A stretch of 64,000 nucleotides of DNA from NCBI RefSeq assembly GCF_030503435.1, contig NZ_JAUKPO010000004.1:310001-374000 (forward strand), written 5' to 3'. The notes under the pieces were generated by a model. It saw nothing but the letters and a program-made list of their open reading frames with translations, ran no database searches and had not been told where the DNA came from. Of this stretch, positions 46,501 to 54,975 are shown in pieces (within the stretch, counting starts at the first letter, position 1; each line of letters starts with the position of its first letter). A program made the translations under genes and the position numbers. The stretch is from Rhodocytophaga aerolata (GTDB lineage Bacteria; Bacteroidota; Bacteroidia; Cytophagales; 172606-1).

Positions 46501-46845
46501 TCAGGCTTTGATGACAAAGGCTTGTAACCCGGCCATTTTGCCTTCGCGGAATTGCCACACGTCGCAGTATGTATAGTCGGCCATTTCTCCATTTTCGTCT
46601 TTCATGCTGATTCTTCCGAGTGCCGTAACAAAGTCACCTTCGGCAATTAAATTTTCAACCATAAACGTTGGCGGCTCCACATAGGCCGTTCTCATCCACT
46701 GCCTAACAGCTTCTTTTCCGTCCAGTACCTTGTCGCCTACAAATGTCCATTTGGTGTCTTCGGTACAGAAAGCGAGGAATCCCTCATTGTTGCCGTTGGT
46801 GATTGCTGCATTGGCTTTTTCTAGTATTACCTTATTGTTCTCCAT
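46501..46845 (-). CDS. NTF2/SnoaL-like small protein
   Basis: This 114-residue protein has the cone-shaped SnoaL/NTF2 pattern: an N-terminal helix pair (ANAAITNGNNEGFLAFCTED), then TKWTFVGDKVLDGKEAVRQWM and strands ending TYCDVWQFREGKMAGLQAFV. Members are isomerases, cyclases, dehydratases or ligand carriers. Catalytic residues vary and no specific activity can be named. It is the leftmost of three minus-strand genes in the accessory patch at 46.5-48.4 kb. Confidence 0.8.
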   Translation of the reverse strand: MENNKVILEKANAAITNGNNEGFLAFCTEDTKWTFVGDKVLDGKEAVRQWMRTAYVEPPTFMVENLIAEGDFVTALGRISMKDENGEMADYTYCDVWQFREGKMAGLQAFVIKA

Positions 46846-46914
46846 CTTATCTATAGTTTTTTATGATTATTCATAAATGATGATGCAGCATTGCCTTGCC
46901 CTAATTTTCATGAC

Positions 46915-47078
46915 AGCTGCCAAATCACATTGGCTTAAGCACAAACCTATCATCAATGTATTGCGGCTTGGCCAAGTGGCGGATAAGGTTGGTAAAGTTT
47001 AGGTTTAAAGATAGCCATTGTTAGAAACGGAAAGTCCAAGGTTTGGATGGTTGCCGCCGTTTTGCCAATTTGCTGCTA
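46915..47078 (-). repeat. Hairpin-rich element after the kinase-like gene (degenerate attC-like?)
   Basis: This spacer is unusually rich in short inverted repeats for this genome. Examples are GCCAA/TTGGC (46919-46923 and 46930-46934), the palindrome GCTTAAGC (46933-46940) and the palindrome CTTGGCCAAG (46967-46976). The end next to the kinase-like gene (CCAATTTGCTG, 47065-47075) is partly complementary to the far end near 46915-46934. The minus-strand stop TAG lies in CCTAGC, one base from a CCTAAC box. It sits where an attC of the next cassette would be, but no GTTA box terminates it. Confidence 0.3.
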
Positions 47079-47729
47079 GGAGTAGTCTTTATTTTCAGCC
47101 CAAAACTCCTTGGTTATGTAAAATACTGTATCAATGAAATACAGTATTTTATTTCGGGTTAAAACGTTCTCATCGTGCAAATCTTCTAAAATAATACCCA
47201 GGTAGGGATTAAAATAGTCATTATTGCGGGTATTTATAAAGCCATTTGAGCCAAGGAAAGCCTTCACTTGTTCCAAGTCTGTATTCTGTGTGATGGCAAC
47301 ATAGGATTGTTGAACGACCGCATAGAGAATAGTATTCTCCTTTGTAAAACCGATCAGTTGATAGGCAGTATCTGGAAAGAAGAAGTTGTGTAATAATAAA
47401 TTATTGAAATAATCTTTCCAAAAACTGTAATAGATAGCATCGTTTAACTTCAGAACATGATTAGCATCTTTCAAGAAGACTCTTTGTTCGGCACCTTCAC
47501 TTATGTATTGGGAGAAATCAATATCGTTTATCCAAAGGTCCTTTTCAGAAATAAAATTTTCTAGCCTCTTTGTTTCTTGTTCTCTGATTTGCTTTGTGTC
47601 TTCAATTTTTGGGCTTGCCTGCGTGCCATCGCTAAGGTAACTGGCGACTGCTTGGATAGTTGCTCCAAACCTAACTTGGCTCTTTCCTGAAATGACATCG
47701 TGTAGTTCATGCTTTAGATGATTTTGCAT
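47076..47729 (-). CDS. Putative polyvalent-protein-type kinase domain, stand-alone
   Basis: The product is 217 residues. An N-terminal region of about 70 residues with AVASYLSDG precedes a kinase-like core. ISEGAEQRVFLKD resembles a degenerate glycine loop, and HVLKLND supplies a candidate ATP-binding Lys. LEDLHDENVL gives the H-x-E-N catalytic loop, and LYFIDTVFYI is a D-x-x-like metal-binding position. This order matches my recollection of the kinase domain found in phage/ICE polyvalent proteins of Bacteroidota. Catalysis is plausible but unproven. The gene follows the attC-like element at 47796-47943 on the minus strand and belongs to the accessory patch. Confidence 0.6.
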   Translation of the reverse strand: MQNHLKHELHDVISGKSQVRFGATIQAVASYLSDGTQASPKIEDTKQIREQETKRLENFISEKDLWINDIDFSQYISEGAEQRVFLKDANHVLKLNDAIYYSFWKDYFNNLLLHNFFFPDTAYQLIGFTKENTILYAVVQQSYVAITQNTDLEQVKAFLGSNGFINTRNNDYFNPYLGIILEDLHDENVLTRNKILYFIDTVFYITKEFWAENKDYS

Positions 47730-47734
47730 CTGAT

Positions 47735-47742
47735 CAAAGATA
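47735..47742 (-). promoter_or_regulatory. Candidate -7 element TATCTTTG just upstream of 47729
   Basis: The minus-strand octamer fits TAnnTTTG and ends 5 bp before the ATG. It would give a leaderless transcript, so its role is uncertain. Confidence 0.22.
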
Positions 47743-47795
47743 CATAAAGTCCTGAATTTTAGAAAACCTTTTATTTTCGTACTTTTTAACGTTAC

Positions 47796-47943
47796 AGCTA
47801 ACGAGCAGGGCTTTATGCAGGTTGGGAATTAGTATTCCGTCGGAAGTCTGTGTTTCGACTGCTTGACTTACTTCCGTTCGCCGATTAATGATCTGATGCT
47901 GAATTTAGCACATAGCCGCTATACTGGCAAACCTGTGTTATGC
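47796..47943 (-). repeat. attC-like recombination element (integron-cassette type)
   Basis: The element is bounded on the plus strand by AGCTAAC (47796-47802) and GTTATGC (47937-47943), close to the RYYYAAC and GTTRRRY boxes of attC sites. Inside them CAGG (47806-47809) pairs with CCTG (47932-47935). Nearer the centre CGGAAGT (47841-47847) pairs with ACTTCCG (47870-47876), with several small palindromes between. The total of about 148 bp is at the upper end of attC lengths. The stop codon of the gene at 47938 is embedded in the right-hand box, as in many cassettes. Confidence 0.5.
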
Positions 47944-48408
47944 GCCTCCTCTGAGTACGAAACAAACATCCTTTCTTAAACTATATTTTCCCCTAATATA
48001 CCATGTCACCAGGTCTCCAAACGTCAATCCTGCCGTGTTCCGGTTAGCATCTGGCAAGACAACAACTTTAGTACAATCAACTTTACCAAACGTCAATACT
48101 TTTAGCAGCCAAATAAATAAAATGATGGGTAGGCTTATTAATTGTAAGAGAGCTATGCCAGAATTAAACTGCTCTCCTTCACTTAAAAAGTGCTGTGTGA
48201 TATCAAACCCATTTGCTTCAAGCCTGTAAACAGTTATGAACTTTTCCATTAGTTCATAGGTATCATCGCCTGCGATTTGTAGGTCATCTTCAATATCAAT
48301 TTTCACAGAGGATATTTGCCCTGCGGTTTCCTGTTCAAGAAATCCTTTTACTTCTCGATAGGCTTTACGCAACTCCTTAAATTCTATAGGATGTAATGAT
48401 TGTTCCAT
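47938..48408 (-). CDS. Cassette-like gene: DUF1493-like protein with one membrane segment
   Basis: This 156-residue protein opens with a helix (ELRKAYREVKGFLEQET), then VKIDIEDDLQIAGDDTYELMEKFITVY, GFDITQHFL and a late LTFGDLVTWYIRGKYSLR. That acyl-carrier-like order recalls DUF1493 proteins. A hydrophobic stretch (LLQLISLPIILFIWLLKVL, about 87-106) interrupts it. The gene has cassette features: the start is 7 bp after a GTTATGC box (minus strand, 48422-48416), and the TAA stop lies inside a GCATAAC box at the attC-like element. The function is unknown. Confidence 0.6.
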   Translation of the reverse strand: MEQSLHPIEFKELRKAYREVKGFLEQETAGQISSVKIDIEDDLQIAGDDTYELMEKFITVYRLEANGFDITQHFLSEGEQFNSGIALLQLISLPIILFIWLLKVLTFGKVDCTKVVVLPDANRNTAGLTFGDLVTWYIRGKYSLRKDVCFVLRGGA

Positions 48409-48415
48409 AAGTGGG

Positions 48416-48422
48416 GCATAAC
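48416..48422 (-). other. Core-site-like box GTTATGC preceding the cassette gene
   Basis: On the minus strand GTTATGC lies 7 bp before the ATG at 48408. It is the exact inverse of the GCATAAC box that contains the stop of the same gene. The upstream side is a very AT-rich spacer of about 120 bp ending at the lpdA terminator. Confidence 0.4.
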
Positions 48423-48544
48423 TTTTAATAATACGAAATTTTTGTCGTAGCTTTTATATTTATTTGCACTATTTTAATAAAAAATTTCATTTATTAATTT
48501 GAATTTTTCAGTTGCTACTATTACTGAATGAGTATATTTTAAAG

Positions 48545-48572
48545 AAAAAAGCCGGACAGTTCCGGCTTTTTT
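48545..48572. terminator. Terminator hairpin after lpdA
   Basis: AAAAAAGCCGGA (48545-48556) and TCCGGCTTTTTT (48561-48572) form a perfect 12-bp stem with a 4-nt loop. It lies 26 bp after the lpdA stop, with T tracts on both strands. Confidence 0.88.
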
Positions 48573-48597
48573 TATGTACTCGCATCACCAACTAGCC

Positions 48598-49998
48598 CTA
48601 AATATTTAAGGCTCTATTATCTGTAGCGGCTAAGCAGGCTTCTTTTAGTGCCTCTGTATACGTAGGGTGTGCATGCGACATTCGGCCAATATCCTCGGCA
48701 GATGCCCGGAATTCCATAGCTACTACGGCTTCGGCTATCATATCGGCTGTACGTGGGCCAATCATGTGTACGCCTAAAATTTCATCAGTTTGCTTATCGG
48801 CAAGCACTTTTACGGTTCCATCCGTATCCATGCTGGCACGGGCCCGGCCTGAAGCTTTGAAAGGAAAGGCACCCGTTTTATAGGCAATCCCTTTGGCTTT
48901 CAGTTCTTCCTCGGTATATCCCACCCCTGCTACTTCTGGCCATGTATACACCACATTGGGAATTAACAGATAATTAATATGTGGCTTTTGCCCCACAATG
49001 GTCTCTGCCACAAATACACCTTCTTCTTCGGCCTTATGTGCCAGCATGGCTCCCCGGATTACATCACCTATAGCGTAGATACCGGGTACATTGGTTTGTA
49101 AATGTTCATCAACCACTATTCTGCCTCGTTCATCCTTCTGCACCCCGGCTTTTTCCAGGTTCAGGCCTTCTGTATAGGGCTTTCTCCCAATTGCCACCAG
49201 GCAGTAATCTCCGGAAAGGGTAAGGGTGCCGCCTTTGTTGTTATCTGCAATTACTACTACCTCATCGCCTTTGTTTTCAACAGAAGTCACCTTATGGTTA
49301 AAGTAAAAATCGGTATCCAGTTTTTTCATTGCCCGTTGCAGTTCTTTCCCCATGGTTCCATCCATAGTCGGAATCATGGAACCAGCAAACTCTACAAAAC
49401 TTACTTTAGCACCTAACCGGCCATATACCGACCCTAGTTCTGCGCCAATCACACCTGCGCCGATCACAATCAAATGTTTGGGAACTTCCTTCAGGTTTAA
49501 TGCTTCTGTAGAAGTAATGATTCGTTTTTTATCCAACGGAATACTTGGAATGCTAGCCGGTTTGGAACCAGTAGCAATCACAATGTTCTTCGAGGTAATT
49601 TGCTGTGTACCTCCGTTTTTATCTGTTATCAGGATAGTGTTTTTATTAACAAAAGAACCCATTCCCTGGTAAGTAGTTACCTTATTTTTCTTCATCAGGA
49701 ATTTGATTCCGTCTGTCGTCTGTTTAACCACCTCCCCTTTCCGGTTAATCATTTGTGGCAGATTTACCTGCAAATCTTTCAACTCGATGCCATGTGCTGC
49801 GAAGGTATGGGTAGCATTAAAGTAATGTTCGGAAGAATCCAGTAAGGCTTTAGAGGGAATGCAGCCTACATTCAGGCAGGTTCCACCTAGGGTTTCGTAT
49901 TTTTCGATGATGGCTGTTTTAAGTCCTAATTGGCCGCAACGAACAGCAGCTATATAACCGCCTGGGCCAGAACCAATGATCACTACGTCGTAATCCAT
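48598..49998 (-). CDS. lpdA: Dihydrolipoyl dehydrogenase (E3)
   Basis: This 466-residue flavoenzyme reoxidises the dihydrolipoyl groups of 2-oxoacid dehydrogenase complexes with NAD+. The FAD-binding motif is VVIIGSGPGGYIAA, and the redox disulfide is Cys41/Cys46 in GGTCLNVGCIPSK. The NAD-binding loop is VIGAGVIGAELGSVYGRLG, FAD contact is in GIYAIGDVI, and the catalytic His-Glu pair lies in HAHPTYTEALKEA near the C-terminus. It is the last gene of the sucA-odhB-lpdA run, 88 bp after odhB, and ends at a strong terminator. A hairpin precedes it, so it may also be transcribed separately. Confidence 0.96.
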   Translation of the reverse strand: MDYDVVIIGSGPGGYIAAVRCGQLGLKTAIIEKYETLGGTCLNVGCIPSKALLDSSEHYFNATHTFAAHGIELKDLQVNLPQMINRKGEVVKQTTDGIKFLMKKNKVTTYQGMGSFVNKNTILITDKNGGTQQITSKNIVIATGSKPASIPSIPLDKKRIITSTEALNLKEVPKHLIVIGAGVIGAELGSVYGRLGAKVSFVEFAGSMIPTMDGTMGKELQRAMKKLDTDFYFNHKVTSVENKGDEVVVIADNNKGGTLTLSGDYCLVAIGRKPYTEGLNLEKAGVQKDERGRIVVDEHLQTNVPGIYAIGDVIRGAMLAHKAEEEGVFVAETIVGQKPHINYLLIPNVVYTWPEVAGVGYTEEELKAKGIAYKTGAFPFKASGRARASMDTDGTVKVLADKQTDEILGVHMIGPRTADMIAEAVVAMEFRASAEDIGRMSHAHPTYTEALKEACLAATDNRALNI

Positions 49999-50044
49999 GA
50001 TATACTATATTGGTGAATAATGGTGTAAGTAAAATAAAATGAAA

Positions 50045-50074
50045 ACCCACCAGACACACGGATGCCTGATGGGT
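50045..50074 (-). terminator. Hairpin between odhB and lpdA
   Basis: ACCCACCAG (50045-50053) pairs with CTGATGGGT (50066-50074), with one G-U pair and a 12-nt loop. On the minus strand it is followed by TTTTC, 13 bp after the odhB stop. It could terminate or partly attenuate transcription into lpdA. Confidence 0.65.
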
Positions 50075-50086
50075 CAGAATAAAGAA

Positions 50087-51766
50087 TTAAATACCTAATA
50101 ATAATCTGGCAGGATCTTCCAATAATTGTTTTACCCGAACCAGGAAACTCACTGATTCTCTGCCATCTATAATCCGATGGTCATACGATAAAGCTACATA
50201 CATCATTGGGCGTATCTCTACTTGTCCGTTTATGGCTACCGGCCGCTCAATAATATTATGCATACCTAGAATGGCGGATTGAGGCGCATTAATGATTGGT
50301 GTAGACATCATAGAGCCAAAAACCCCGCCATTGGTAATGGTGAAGGTACCGCCAGTCATTTCTTCAATGGTCATTTTATTGTCTCTGGCACGGCCAGCTA
50401 AGCGGATAATCTCTGCTTCTATTTGCGCAAAAGAAAGTTGCTCGGCATTCCTTACCACTGGTACAACTAACCCTTTCGGGGCTGATACAGCTATCGATAT
50501 ATCTACAAAATCATTATATACAATTTCGTCGCCATCAATCATGGCGTTTACTGCCGGCCACTCTTGCAGGGCCACACAAACTGCTTTGGTGAAGAAAGAC
50601 ATAAAGCCAAGGCCAACATTGTATTTCTCTTTGAACTTATCTTTGTACTTTGCCCGCATTTCCATAATTGGCTTCATATCTACTTCATTGAAAGTAGTAA
50701 GCATGGCTGTTTCATTCTTCACAGCTACCAATCTTCTGGAAACGGTTTTACGCAGTTGCGTCATTTTCTGGCGGCGTTGTTCACGGCTGCCCGGAACTGA
50801 AGCTGTAGCTTGGTTCACCGCCGGTTTGGCTGTTTCCTGTGGCCCAGCAGGCGCTTTCGGTTGCGTTTTTTCTGCTTGTACTGCATCTGCCTTAGTAATC
50901 CGTCCGTCTATGCCGGTTCCTTTTATCTCTTTATTATAAATGCCTTTTTCAGCCAGAATTTTAGCTGCTGCAGGCGAAGCATGGCCGGTTGCATAGCTGG
51001 TACTGGAAGTTTTTTGGTTATCTGCTACTGGTGTTGTTTGAGCTGGTTGGGTTCCGGGCTCTTCCGATTTTTTATTTTCCTCTTTTAGCACTTCTTTTGG
51101 GGCAGAATACATCTCTTTGCTTGGTGTTACACCGCCGCCCTGAGTGCCATTGCCTGCTGCTGCTCCTTTCTCAATTTTACATATCAGATCGCCGATCGCC
51201 AGCGTTGTACCGGCCTGTGCCACAATACGTAAGGTACCAGATGCTTCTGCCGTTAGTTCAAAGGTAGCTTTATCGGATTCTATTTCACATAACACATCAT
51301 CTAGCTGAACCTGATCGCCATCTTTTTTTGTCCAGTTGGCAATGGTTACTTCACTGATCGATTCACCAACAGCAGGTACTTTCATTTCTACAACCTCTGT
51401 GGTCTGGGGAGTTTCTTGCATAGATTGGGTTTTATTTTCGGTTATAGCAGGTGTTCTATTTGTGTTTGGTGTAGTTGGCTCAACCTTCGGCGCAGCTTTT
51501 TCAACAGGTTTAGCCGCTGGCTGCACACCATTTTTCTCTTCAATCCGGCAAATGAGTGTACCAATAGGCACCGTTTCTCCTTCCTGCACCAGTATACGTA
51601 AAATACCTGCACTTTCGGCATTCAATTCAAAGGTAGCTTTATCAGACTCCAGTTCACATAATACATCGTCTGCATTCACGGAATCGCCATCTCTTTTGTG
51701 CCAGGAGGCTATGGTTACTTCTGTAATTGACTCACCTACGGAAGGAACTTTTACTTCTAATGACAT
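50087..51766 (-). CDS. odhB: 2-oxoglutarate dehydrogenase E2, dihydrolipoyl succinyltransferase, two lipoyl domains
   Basis: The 559-residue E2 subunit carries two lipoyl domains in tandem. Lipoyl Lys43 and Lys166 both lie in E-S-D-K-A-T-F-E-L, and the domains span about 1-77 and 126-204. Linkers rich in Pro/Thr/Lys separate them. A peripheral-subunit-binding domain (about 263-300; [14 protein letters not shown]) and the acyltransferase core (about 335-559) follow. The core's active-site [11 protein letters not shown] is near the C-terminus. It builds the succinyl-transfer core of the TCA-cycle complex and lies 72 bp after sucA. Confidence 0.93.
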   Translation of the reverse strand: MSLEVKVPSVGESITEVTIASWHKRDGDSVNADDVLCELESDKATFELNAESAGILRILVQEGETVPIGTLICRIEEKNGVQPAAKPVEKAAPKVEPTTPNTNRTPAITENKTQSMQETPQTTEVVEMKVPAVGESISEVTIANWTKKDGDQVQLDDVLCEIESDKATFELTAEASGTLRIVAQAGTTLAIGDLICKIEKGAAAGNGTQGGGVTPSKEMYSAPKEVLKEENKKSEEPGTQPAQTTPVADNQKTSSTSYATGHASPAAAKILAEKGIYNKEIKGTGIDGRITKADAVQAEKTQPKAPAGPQETAKPAVNQATASVPGSREQRRQKMTQLRKTVSRRLVAVKNETAMLTTFNEVDMKPIMEMRAKYKDKFKEKYNVGLGFMSFFTKAVCVALQEWPAVNAMIDGDEIVYNDFVDISIAVSAPKGLVVPVVRNAEQLSFAQIEAEIIRLAGRARDNKMTIEEMTGGTFTITNGGVFGSMMSTPIINAPQSAILGMHNIIERPVAINGQVEIRPMMYVALSYDHRIIDGRESVSFLVRVKQLLEDPARLLLGI

Positions 51767-51799
51767 GCGTTTTGTCTTTTTTGTGGATACTTGTTAAAG

Positions 51800-51832
51800 C
51801 AGAAGAAACAGATGCCTTACCTGTTTCTTCTG
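51800..51832 (-). other. Stem-loop between sucA and odhB
   Basis: AGAAGAAACAG (51801-51811) pairs with CTGTTTCTTCT (51821-51831), extended by one C-G pair, with a 9-nt loop. It starts 7 bp after the sucA stop on the minus strand. The following T run is short, so an mRNA processing, stabilising or partial terminator role is more likely than full termination. Confidence 0.55.
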
Positions 51833-51838
51833 TTATTG

Positions 51839-54592
51839 TTAGTTTAAAGCTTTTTTCAAAATTTCTGCTTGTTCTTTTGCATGCACCTTTGCATATCCCG
51901 TAGCCGGAGAAGCACTGGCTTTACGCGAGATTAACTCCATGGGGTTATACTGGTACACACGCAAAATATAGTTCCAGGCACCCATATTTTCTGGCTCTTC
52001 CTGTACCCAGCATATTTTTACATTTTTGCTATAGCTGGACAGAAGCGAATACAGTTGCTTGGCTGGGAATGGATGAAGCTGCTCAATACGAATAATGGCC
52101 ACATCTTCTATTTTAGAGTTCTGCCTTTCTTCCAGCAGGTCGTAATATAATTTACCAGAGCAAATCAATACTTTTCTGGCGGTTTTGGCTTTCACTAGTT
52201 CATCACCAATCACCTCCTGGAAATTGCCCTGTGTAAAACTATCCAGCGGAGAGATACATAATGGATGCCGCAGCATCGACTTTGGCGACATAACTACCAG
52301 CGGTTTGCGGAAAGGCCATGCCAGCTGGCGCCTCAACAAATGGAAGAAGTTAGCGGGCGTAGTTACATTGGCTACCACCATGTTATACTCTGCAGAAAGT
52401 TGCAGAAAACGCTCCGGACGTGCATTGGAATGTTCCGGTCCCTGGCCTTCATAACCATGAGGCAATAACATAACCAGGCCATTCATCCGCTGCCATTTAC
52501 TTTCTGATGGAGTAATAAACTGATCGATCATTACCTGGGCACCATTGGCAAAATCTCCAAACTGGGCTTCCCACACAACTAACGCATGTGGATTAGCCAT
52601 GGCATACCCAAATTCAAAGCCCAACACCCCATATTCTGATAACAGGGAGTTGTAGATTTTGAAATCCATCTGGTCTTCAGCAATATAATCCAGGCTGTCG
52701 TAGGCTTCGTTGGTATCGGCATCACGGAGAACGGCATGGCGGTGAGAGAAGGTACCCCGCTGTACGTCTTGTCCGCTCAAACGGACTACTTTATTTTCCA
52801 ATAAAATAGATCCATAGGCCATGAGTTCTGCTGTAGCCCAGTTGATCTGTTTGGTTTCAAAAAACATCTGCTTGCGTTCTTTCAGCAGTTTATCTATCTG
52901 CTTGAGCGGCTTAAAGTTTTCAGGAACCTTGGTAAGGGCATTGGCTACTTTTTCCAGATTGGCCGGTGAAAGGCCTGTTTCGGGAGATTTATCAAAATCC
53001 TCTGGCGTAGAACGGCGTAATGCTCGCCAGTCTTCTTCATTTTTTTGATAGGCATACGGTAGTGGATGCTGCTTTACCAGGTTCAGGCGGTCTTGTAACA
53101 TACTCCGGAATTCGGCATCCATGTTTTCAGCCAGTTCAGCATCTACATCTCCTCTGGTAATTAATTTTTTGTTGTAGATTTCTCTGGGATTCGGGTGCTT
53201 GGAAATAATGTTGTACAGAGCTGGCTGCGTGAATTTTGGTTCATCGCTTTCGTTGTGCCCGTGTCTGCGGTAACATACCATATCTATAAAGATATCCCGG
53301 TTAAAATCCTGGCGGAATTCGACAGCAAGCTTCGCACAAAATACAACTGCTTCCGGGTCATCGCCATTGACATGCAGTACCGGAGCATCCACAATTTTTG
53401 CCACATCCGTACAATAGATACTGGACCTGGCATCTTCAAAATCTGTGGTGAATCCTACCTGGTTGTTAATCACAAAGTGGATAGTGCCACCAGTATAATA
53501 GCCCTGCAACTTAGACATCTGGGTAACTTCATACACAATACCCTGACCGGCTAAAGCGGCATCACCATGAATCAGAATAGGCAACACCCGGTCGTAATCG
53601 CTTTTATACAACACATCGGCTTTGGCTCTGGCATATCCTTCTACAACCGGATTTACCGCTTCTAAGTGAGAAGGATTGGGTGCCAGTTTTAAATCTATTC
53701 CTTTACCCGAAGGCGTTACAATCTGGCTGGCATAGCCCATATGGTATTTAACATCGCCATCGCCATAGGTTAAATCTGGTACTGCGGTGCCCTCAAATTC
53801 ATTGAAGATATTCTCATAGGTTTTACCCATGATATTAGCCAGTACATTCAAACGACCCCTGTGCGCCATCCCAATAATAATCTCACTCACACCCATCTCC
53901 GCCGACTTATTGATTATGGTATCTAACGCAGGAATAGTAGTTTCACCTCCTTCCAGGGAAAACCGTTTCTGACCGATGTATTTCGTATGCAGAAAGTTTT
54001 CAAAAACTACTGCTTCATTCAATTTAGAAAGTATCCGCTTTTTTTCTTCAGCAGAAAAATTATTATGTACATATTCTTTCTCGCACTTTTTCTTGAACCA
54101 TTCTAACACTTCCGGCTCCCGGATGTACATATATTCAAATCCTATAGGACCCTCATAAATCTGCTTCAACCTTTCCACTATTTTGCGCAGGGGAGCTGGC
54201 CCAATACCAATTTCGTTCCCAACCTCAAAAACCGTATCCAAGTCGGTTTCCTGTAAATCAAAATCTTTCAGATCGAGCAGGGGTTTACGGTCTTTGCGTT
54301 CTCTTACTGGATTGGTTTTAGATTTTAAATGCCCTCTGGTACGGTAAGCCATAATGAGGTTACGCACTTGTATTTCTTTGTAAACGGATGCACTTACCCC
54401 ACTTTTATTTTCTGCAGGTGCAGCCAAGGTAGTTGCTTTTCCATTACCATTGTTATAGGTCTGGTAAAATTCAAACCCTTCAAAGAATTTCTGCCAGGTA
54501 ATATCCACTGACTCCGGATTTTCTTTATATGCCTGATAAAGCCCCTCCAGGTATTCGCCATGTGCATTGGCTATGTATGAGAATTTGTCCAT
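51839..54592 (-). CDS. sucA: 2-oxoglutarate dehydrogenase E1 component
   Basis: This 917-residue thiamine diphosphate enzyme decarboxylates 2-oxoglutarate and transfers the succinyl group to E2. The N-terminal E2-binding helix (GEYLEGLYQAYKENPESVDITWQKFF) is complete, supporting the start at 54592. ThDP and substrate motifs include MAHRGRLNVLANIMGK, SHLEAVNPVVEG, IHGDAALAGQG and FVINNQVGFTT. The transketolase-like pyrimidine domain and C-terminal domain follow (GYEGQGPEHSNARPERFLQL, VQEEPENMGAW). It is the first gene of the operon, with a TACCTTTG motif 25 bp upstream. Confidence 0.97.
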   Translation of the reverse strand: MDKFSYIANAHGEYLEGLYQAYKENPESVDITWQKFFEGFEFYQTYNNGNGKATTLAAPAENKSGVSASVYKEIQVRNLIMAYRTRGHLKSKTNPVRERKDRKPLLDLKDFDLQETDLDTVFEVGNEIGIGPAPLRKIVERLKQIYEGPIGFEYMYIREPEVLEWFKKKCEKEYVHNNFSAEEKKRILSKLNEAVVFENFLHTKYIGQKRFSLEGGETTIPALDTIINKSAEMGVSEIIIGMAHRGRLNVLANIMGKTYENIFNEFEGTAVPDLTYGDGDVKYHMGYASQIVTPSGKGIDLKLAPNPSHLEAVNPVVEGYARAKADVLYKSDYDRVLPILIHGDAALAGQGIVYEVTQMSKLQGYYTGGTIHFVINNQVGFTTDFEDARSSIYCTDVAKIVDAPVLHVNGDDPEAVVFCAKLAVEFRQDFNRDIFIDMVCYRRHGHNESDEPKFTQPALYNIISKHPNPREIYNKKLITRGDVDAELAENMDAEFRSMLQDRLNLVKQHPLPYAYQKNEEDWRALRRSTPEDFDKSPETGLSPANLEKVANALTKVPENFKPLKQIDKLLKERKQMFFETKQINWATAELMAYGSILLENKVVRLSGQDVQRGTFSHRHAVLRDADTNEAYDSLDYIAEDQMDFKIYNSLLSEYGVLGFEFGYAMANPHALVVWEAQFGDFANGAQVMIDQFITPSESKWQRMNGLVMLLPHGYEGQGPEHSNARPERFLQLSAEYNMVVANVTTPANFFHLLRRQLAWPFRKPLVVMSPKSMLRHPLCISPLDSFTQGNFQEVIGDELVKAKTARKVLICSGKLYYDLLEERQNSKIEDVAIIRIEQLHPFPAKQLYSLLSSYSKNVKICWVQEEPENMGAWNYILRVYQYNPMELISRKASASPATGYAKVHAKEQAEILKKALN

Positions 54593-54975
54593 AAATAGGA
54601 AATATCAAAATTTTCACAAAGGTACGAATAATCTATATTATATATACTTGCGTACTCGCTTACACAAATATACCTCACTTTCAAAGTGTACTAAATGTTA
54701 CGTAATACACCTTTTATTCCGAAACCCTGCAAAGTAAATAATTAATTATTACTTATTTGGTAAATAATTAGATTTATTTTGAATAAAAGAACAGGCAAAA
54801 TTGACAAAATTTGATTTTTTTGCTGCGTAAGATTCCTTTTAAAAATAGCTTCCTGCTAGTCTCAGTTCAACCTATAGTTCTCCAACATATTCACTGCTGA
54901 AGACTTGTTTTGTATGATCCGAAATAAGATATTACCTCTTTAAATCACTTCGCATCCCATACCATTTCCCTACTT
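54593..54975. other. Intergenic region between sucA and the amine oxidase
   Basis: About 380 bp, very AT-rich in the middle. It contains the sucA promoter candidate and probably the promoter of the divergent oxidase. No ORF or RNA gene was seen. Confidence 0.45.
54617..54624 (-). promoter_or_regulatory. Candidate -7 promoter element TACCTTTG for sucA
   Basis: Minus-strand TACCTTTG ends 24 bp before the sucA ATG. This is the same octamer and nearly the same spacing as at pafA. The region upstream is AT-rich; no clear -33 TTG was found. Confidence 0.5.

Noticed and set aside
46501-46845. The NTF2-like gene as a third confirmed cassette gene
   Set aside because: It lies in the right order and strand, but no attC-like box with GTTA ends was found on either side.
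51259-51266. TACCTTTG octamers inside odhB (also near 51627) as internal promoters
   Set aside because: They encode the conserved K-A-T-F-E-L of the lipoyl domains, so coding constraint explains the sequence.
54650-54660. AT-rich repeats upstream of sucA as an origin or integration site
   Set aside because: No DnaA boxes, iterons or direct repeats; ordinary AT-rich promoter region.
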